From positions 10,150 to 34,497 of IMG/VR virus record IMGVR_UViG_3300030329_000650: a stretch of DNA of 24,348 bases, one strand, 5' to 3'. Origin of the DNA: a virus. The translations under genes and the position numbers were made by a program. The notes beneath the pieces were generated by a model. That model saw nothing but the letters and a program-made list of their open reading frames with translations. It was not told the DNA's origin and did no database searches. This document shows, in pieces, positions 20,846 through 24,348 of the stretch (within the stretch, counting starts at the first letter, position 1; every line of letters starts with the position of its first letter).

Positions 20846-21129
20846 TGCACTTACTTGCCGTTGCTGGTAAAGAAGACAGTGGAGCATATGCTGTTGATGA
20901 TCGATTTGGTCAAAAGGTGTTATATCTCTTCGTAGAAGAAGATGATGCCGAGCGATATGCTATGATGCTAGAGGAGAGGGGTTACCCAGAGATGAATATC
21001 ATCGAAGTGGAAGATCAATCTGCTATTAATGTCTGTGAAACTAACGGTTATCGGTATTCTATTATTACTAAAAATGACATTGTAATTCCTCCTGAAGATT
21101 TAGATCATGATCTCCTTTCAGAAAGTTAG
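20845..21129 (+). CDS. DUF3110-like small protein
   Basis: A 94-aa protein matching the pattern I know for DUF3110, a domain largely restricted to cyanobacteria and plastids. Examples are VLYLFVEEDDAERYAMMLEE, GYPEMNIIEVE, CETNGYRYSII and IPPEDLDHDLL. The domain has no known activity. The fold is alpha/beta, soluble and acidic. It overlaps gp47 by one base and gp46 by 23 bases. Its location between the two nuclease subunits suggests co-production with them, but there is no evidence that it joins the complex. Its presence supports a cyanobacterial host. Confidence 0.82.
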   Translation: MHLLAVAGKEDSGAYAVDDRFGQKVLYLFVEEDDAERYAMMLEERGYPEMNIIEVEDQSAINVCETNGYRYSIITKNDIVIPPEDLDHDLLSES

Positions 21130-22819
21130 ATGGAAAAACTTTTTAAGTACTGGTAATCAGTTTACTGAAGTTCATTTAACTGAATATGACACAAATATTA
21201 TTGTGGGTACTAATGGTTCGGGTAAATCCACCATTTTAGATGCTTTGTGTTTTTCGTTATTTAATAAACCATTCAGAAAGATTACTAAATCACAATTAAT
21301 TAACTGTACCAATGAGAAAGATGGTGTAGTTGAAGTTGAATTTAATGTAAAGAGTAAGGATTATAAAGTTGTACGTGGATTGAAACCAAATAAGTTTGAG
21401 ATATGGATTGATGGAAAGATGCAGGATCAGTTTGCTAATGCAGCTGAGCAGCAAAAACATTTTGAACAGAACATTCTTAAGTTAAATTTTAAGTCATTTA
21501 CTCAAATTGTTATATTAGGATCTAGTACATTTGTTCCTTTTATGCAATTGACTGCTGTTAATCGTAGAGAGGTTATTGAGGATCTATTGGATATAAAAAT
21601 CTTCTCTGCTATGAGTGAAGTGGTTAAAGCAAAACTTCGATCTAAGAGAGATGAAGTTAGAACCTTAGAATTAAAGAAAGATAGTTTAATTGATAAGGTA
21701 TCAATGCAAGAAGACTTCATTAAAACAATTGAGCAAACCAGTCATGAAGATATCAAGAAGAAACAAAGTCAAATTAAAAAAATTGCAAAGGAAGCTAAAG
21801 GGTATATTGATAATAATGAAAAGCTTTCCGAAGAACTTAAAACCCTTGATAGTAAACTTTTAAATTTGCATGATGTTAGAGGTTCATTGCAACAACTTAA
21901 TACATTACGTGCTAAAATACAAACAAAGAAAGAAAGAGTCAGTAGCGAATATAACTTTTTTGAAGAAAATGTATCATGCCCTACCTGTACACAATCCATA
22001 GAAGAATCATTCCGTGTAAATAAAATTGCGGATCTCAATAACTCTATAAAAGAACTCCAAACAGGTCTCTCCGAATTAGAGTCCAAGATACAAGAAGAGG
22101 AGTTAAGAGAGGTTCGTTTTAACCAATTATCTAAGGAGATTACAACTCTAACACATGGCATTTCTCAAAACAATACGCTCGTTTCTGGACTACAACGACA
22201 GTCAAGGGATTTGGAATCGGAGATTCAAACAATTACCGACCAACTTGAAAGTAGAAATACTGAGCATGAGAAATTAGCTGAATACCAACATAACCTTGCA
22301 GAAACATACGAGAAAGTTTCTGCCCAAAAAGAACTGATCTCAGAACATGACTTCGCATTTGGTTTACTCAAGGATAGTGGAGTAAAGAAGACAATCATTA
22401 AGAAGTATCTTCCACTGATTAACCAACAAGTTAACAGATACCTTCAGATGATGGACTTCTATATTAACTTCACTCTTGATGAGGAGTTTAACGAAAGTGT
22501 TGAATCACCAATTCATGAAGACTTCTCATATGCAAGTTTTTCTGAGGGAGAAAAGATGCGGATAGATCTTGCGCTACTCTTTACTTGGCGTGAGATTGCC
22601 GCTTATAAGAATTCCACAAATACTAATCTCCTTATAATGGATGAGGTGTTTGACAGTTCACTTGATGGTTCTGGTAATGAAGACTTCCTTAAGATTATTC
22701 GTTTTGTTATCAAGGGTGCTAATATATTTGTTATATCCCATAAGGAAGGTATGTTTGACAAATTTGACAACGTTATAAGATTTGAAAAGATTAAAGGATT
22801 CTCTCGTATTGGATTATGA
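21107..22819 (+). CDS. 46: Recombination endonuclease ATPase gp46 (Rad50-like)
   Basis: A 570-aa SMC/Rad50-type ATPase partner of gp47. Walker A is GTNGSGKST (residues 34-42). A long coiled coil (about 170-290 and 300-415) is broken at the tip by a zinc hook CPTC (C291, C294). The ABC signature is SFSEGEKMR (477-485), and Walker B LLIMDE (508-513) is followed by the D-loop SSLD. Length is near T4 gp46 (560 aa). The start overlaps DUF3110 by 23 bases and the stop overlaps the next gene by four bases (ATGA). Codons in the second half (22300-22720) are richer in C than the first half. Confidence 0.96.
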   Translation: MISFQKVRWKNFLSTGNQFTEVHLTEYDTNIIVGTNGSGKSTILDALCFSLFNKPFRKITKSQLINCTNEKDGVVEVEFNVKSKDYKVVRGLKPNKFEIWIDGKMQDQFANAAEQQKHFEQNILKLNFKSFTQIVILGSSTFVPFMQLTAVNRREVIEDLLDIKIFSAMSEVVKAKLRSKRDEVRTLELKKDSLIDKVSMQEDFIKTIEQTSHEDIKKKQSQIKKIAKEAKGYIDNNEKLSEELKTLDSKLLNLHDVRGSLQQLNTLRAKIQTKKERVSSEYNFFEENVSCPTCTQSIEESFRVNKIADLNNSIKELQTGLSELESKIQEEELREVRFNQLSKEITTLTHGISQNNTLVSGLQRQSRDLESEIQTITDQLESRNTEHEKLAEYQHNLAETYEKVSAQKELISEHDFAFGLLKDSGVKKTIIKKYLPLINQQVNRYLQMMDFYINFTLDEEFNESVESPIHEDFSYASFSEGEKMRIDLALLFTWREIAAYKNSTNTNLLIMDEVFDSSLDGSGNEDFLKIIRFVIKGANIFVISHKEGMFDKFDNVIRFEKIKGFSRIGL

Positions 22820-23562
22820 AAATTTTAGTAACAGGACATAAGGGTTTTATTGGCAGTCATGTTTTTTATGATTTAAAACATGAGCAGGGTTATGGTTATT
22901 TGGTAGATGGGTTAGATAGACCTGATGATATAGGAGATTGGGTAGGACCTTCTGGTATGTTTGCCAAGCATTATGATGTGATTATTCATCTTGCTGCCTT
23001 TGCTGCTCTTAGGGATAGTATAAAAGATCCAGAAAAGTTTTGGGAAAATAATGTAGAGAAGTCGAAACCTATATTTGATTACTGTAGAGAGAATAATGTT
23101 AGGTTATTGTATGCAAGTTCTGCCGGAGCACATGAGTGGTGGCAGAATCCATATTCAATAACAAAGAAAGCAAATGAACTCATGGCACCACCTAACAGTG
23201 TGGGTATGAGGTTCTTTAATGTATGGGCAGAAAAGGATAGTAGGTCTGATATGCTTTATAGAATGTTACAAGAAAATACTGCCAAGTATATTACTACACA
23301 TAAAAGAGATTATATTCATGTGAAGGATGTGGTCAGAGCTATTGCTTATATAATGCCTAGTGAATTTACTGGTGTTATTGATATTGGTACTGGTGTACCA
23401 GTTCCTGTGATGGACATAGCAAAAGCGATGGGAAGGAAGTTACCTATATTTTGGGAGACCCCAGGAGAGCCAGACACTTTATGTGCTGACACAACGGACT
23501 TGACTGATTTAGGATGGTTCCCTACAATAAATATCATGGATACGCTACAGAACAATGTCTGA
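22816..23562 (+). CDS. NAD-dependent epimerase/dehydratase (extended SDR)
   Basis: A 248-aa Rossmann-fold sugar-nucleotide epimerase/dehydratase-like enzyme. It has the cofactor motif TGHKGFIGS (residues 6-14), HLAA (58-61), a Ser-containing SSAGAH (101-106) and the catalytic pair YSITK (Y113, K117). RDYIHVKDVVRAI and a C-terminal substrate part DLTDLGWFP follow. This is shorter than typical GalE-like enzymes (~310-330 aa), with a compact C-terminal domain. The substrate is unknown; roles could be in host lipopolysaccharide or glycan change or in virion sugar. It overlaps gp46 by four bases and is thus read from the recombination operon. Confidence 0.9.
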   Translation: MKILVTGHKGFIGSHVFYDLKHEQGYGYLVDGLDRPDDIGDWVGPSGMFAKHYDVIIHLAAFAALRDSIKDPEKFWENNVEKSKPIFDYCRENNVRLLYASSAGAHEWWQNPYSITKKANELMAPPNSVGMRFFNVWAEKDSRSDMLYRMLQENTAKYITTHKRDYIHVKDVVRAIAYIMPSEFTGVIDIGTGVPVPVMDIAKAMGRKLPIFWETPGEPDTLCADTTDLTDLGWFPTINIMDTLQNNV

Positions 23563-23695
23563 AGAAAAATGCGTTCAGGTTGGATCTAATCCAGCAGATC
23601 TCAATGAACCTGGCGGAGAAGACAAGTACACTGTATGTGGTGCGATGACCACTGGCGACTCAGAAGCGTGGGGTAAGGATGATGAAAGTTCCTAA
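23555..23695 (+). CDS. 46-aa acidic microprotein
   Basis: ATG 23555 overlaps the epimerase stop by eight bases; the TAA is at 23693-23695. It is acidic, with two cysteines (EEKCVQVGSNPADLNEPGGE, then KYTVCGAM) and no domain I recognise. Tight overlap with both neighbours suggests a real coupled gene. Confidence 0.5.
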   Translation: MSEEKCVQVGSNPADLNEPGGEDKYTVCGAMTTGDSEAWGKDDESS

Positions 23696-23840
23696 TTGGC
23701 AGCATCATTCCAAGAAGGAATCGAAACGCCATCTTAAACCTCAGGCATTACGTCAAGCACGTGCCAGACGCAGACAGTTGATAAACCGTCTACTAAACGC
23801 TCCCAAACGCTCTGGGAGCGTTTATAGTATGTACATATAA
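23682..23840 (+). CDS. 52-aa very basic microprotein
   Basis: Two tandem ATG codons (23679, 23682) open a frame ending at TAA 23838-23840. I prefer 23682 because GGGG (23670-23673) then has an eight-base spacing. It is extremely basic (HHSKKESKRHLKPQALRQAR, ARRRQLINRLLNAPKR), suggestive of nucleic-acid binding. It overlaps the preceding microprotein by 14 bases. Its last ~15 codons run through a hairpin that may be a terminator, which lowers certainty about the true end. Confidence 0.5.
   Translation: MKVPNWQHHSKKESKRHLKPQALRQARARRRQLINRLLNAPKRSGSVYSMYI
23794..23824 (+). terminator. Strong hairpin, possible terminator without U-tract
   Basis: TAAACGCTCCC (23794-23804) and GGGAGCGTTTA (23814-23824) are perfect 11-base complements with a nine-base loop. 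Only a weak T-containing tail (TAGTATG) follows. It sits at the end of the gp55-46 operon and 28 bases before the next ATG, so attenuation, termination or transcript-end protection is likely. Confidence 0.55.
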
Positions 23841-23851
23841 GCAAACACCCC

Positions 23852-24348
23852 ATGACAGTTAATTTAGAGGTTAAGGGAACTCTGGCCAAACTTTTGGCCA
23901 CAGAAGACATTGTGGTAGAGCATAGAGAGTGTGAAACTGCTCAATTTAATGTAGATAGCAGAGTACTTACTCTTCCTATCTGGGAGGCTAGCAATGAGGT
24001 ATTTGATATGCTAGTTGCTCATGAGGTTTCTCACGCCCTCTTTACACCCAACGAAGACTGGACTGTTAAGTGTTTAGCACCACAACAGTTTGTAAATGTC
24101 TGTGAAGATGTTAGAATAGAAAAGTTGATGAAAGATAAGTACTTAGGAATTGCTAAAACATTCTATAGAGGATACCGAGAACTTCATGATAAAGATTTCT
24201 TTGATGTTGGAGATGAAGATATAAACGAATTCAATCTCGCAGATAAGATAAACTTACATGCTAAGATTGGACCATTTCTAAGAGTTAAATTCACCCCACA
24301 AGAACAGGAGATTGTCAATGTCGTTGAAAACGCTAAAACATTCGAGGA
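23852..24348 (+). CDS. HExxH metallopeptidase-like protein (partial, 3' end beyond window)
   Basis: ATG 23852 opens a frame that stays open to the window end (165 codons seen). Residues ~60-75 read MLVAHEVSHALFTP, giving the zinc motif HEVSH. About 30 residues on, NVCEDVRIEKLMKD supplies a likely third ligand Glu. This HExxH...EDxRIE arrangement is seen in large metallopeptidase/VWA-type proteins that T4-like cyanophages carry near gp46. The visible part is the peptidase domain; a VWA-like C-terminal part would be expected beyond the window. It begins a new unit after the hairpin at 23794-23824. Confidence 0.8.
   Translation, partial: MTVNLEVKGTLAKLLATEDIVVEHRECETAQFNVDSRVLTLPIWEASNEVFDMLVAHEVSHALFTPNEDWTVKCLAPQQFVNVCEDVRIEKLMKDKYLGIAKTFYRGYRELHDKDFFDVGDEDINEFNLADKINLHAKIGPFLRVKFTPQEQEIVNVVENAKTFE

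Noticed and set aside
1-24348. tRNA genes, CRISPR arrays, insertion sequences, origins
   Set aside because: I looked for cloverleaf-like segments, regularly spaced repeats, transposase motifs and terminal inverted repeats and saw none that I could support by eye.

Overview
The window is a piece of a T4-like (Straboviridae/Kyanoviridae-type) myovirus genome, most likely a marine cyanophage. Evidence for this is a near-continuous, all-plus-strand run of T4 core genes in the order typical of cyanomyoviruses: 17-18-19-20-67-(virion protein)-21-22-23-(insert)-3-uvsY-uvsW-(Sm-like)-55-(2OG oxygenase)-47-(DUF3110)-46. A cyanobacterium-typical DUF3110 domain lies between 47 and 46. Overall composition is AT-rich, gaps are short, and many neighbouring genes overlap by 1-23 bases. 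No photosynthesis genes, tRNAs, insertion sequences or CRISPR arrays were seen.

Region 1 (1-3769) holds the 3' end of an unassigned gene, three small membrane or secreted proteins, a coiled-coil microprotein, a large lysine-rich mosaic protein and a beta-rich presumed virion protein. I could not recognise the small terminase gp16. Region 2 (3772-14281) is the head/tail module: large terminase, tail sheath, tail tube, portal, prohead core, virion protein, prohead protease, scaffold and major capsid. It closes with a clear intrinsic terminator (14308-14337). Late-promoter-like octamers (TATAAATA or one mismatch) lie ahead of the basic protein, gp18, gp67 and gp22.

Region 3 (14370-15838) is an accessory insert between gp23 and gp3. 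It contains a protein with a PD-(D/E)xK-nuclease-like core overlapping a beta-class DNA methyltransferase, i.e. a possible compact restriction-modification-like pair, plus a 51-aa microprotein. Region 4 (15825-18682) has gp3-like tail protein, UvsY, UvsW and a small Sm-like protein. Region 5 (18724 onward) starts at a perfect consensus sigma70 promoter (TTGACA-N17-TATAAT, extended -10) whose -35 sits in a perfect inverted repeat. It drives a tightly overlapping operon: late sigma factor gp55, a 2OG-Fe(II) oxygenase-like protein, gp47, DUF3110, gp46, an SDR epimerase and two microproteins. A hairpin follows, then the start of an HExxH metallopeptidase that runs off the window.

The most striking unlisted signal is a reading frame inside uvsW (17941-18132, +1 frame). 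It encodes a textbook bacterial lipoprotein signal (basic n-region, hydrophobic h-region, LSGC lipobox) and a short proline-containing mature part, with a late-promoter-like AATAAATA about 55 bases upstream. It looks like an outer-membrane spanin (Rz1-like) or a superinfection-exclusion lipoprotein overprinted on a helicase gene. A second item is the gp18 leader, where an 8-bp inverted repeat could hide the gp18 ribosome binding site only in readthrough transcripts. This is the logic known from T4 genes such as e and soc.
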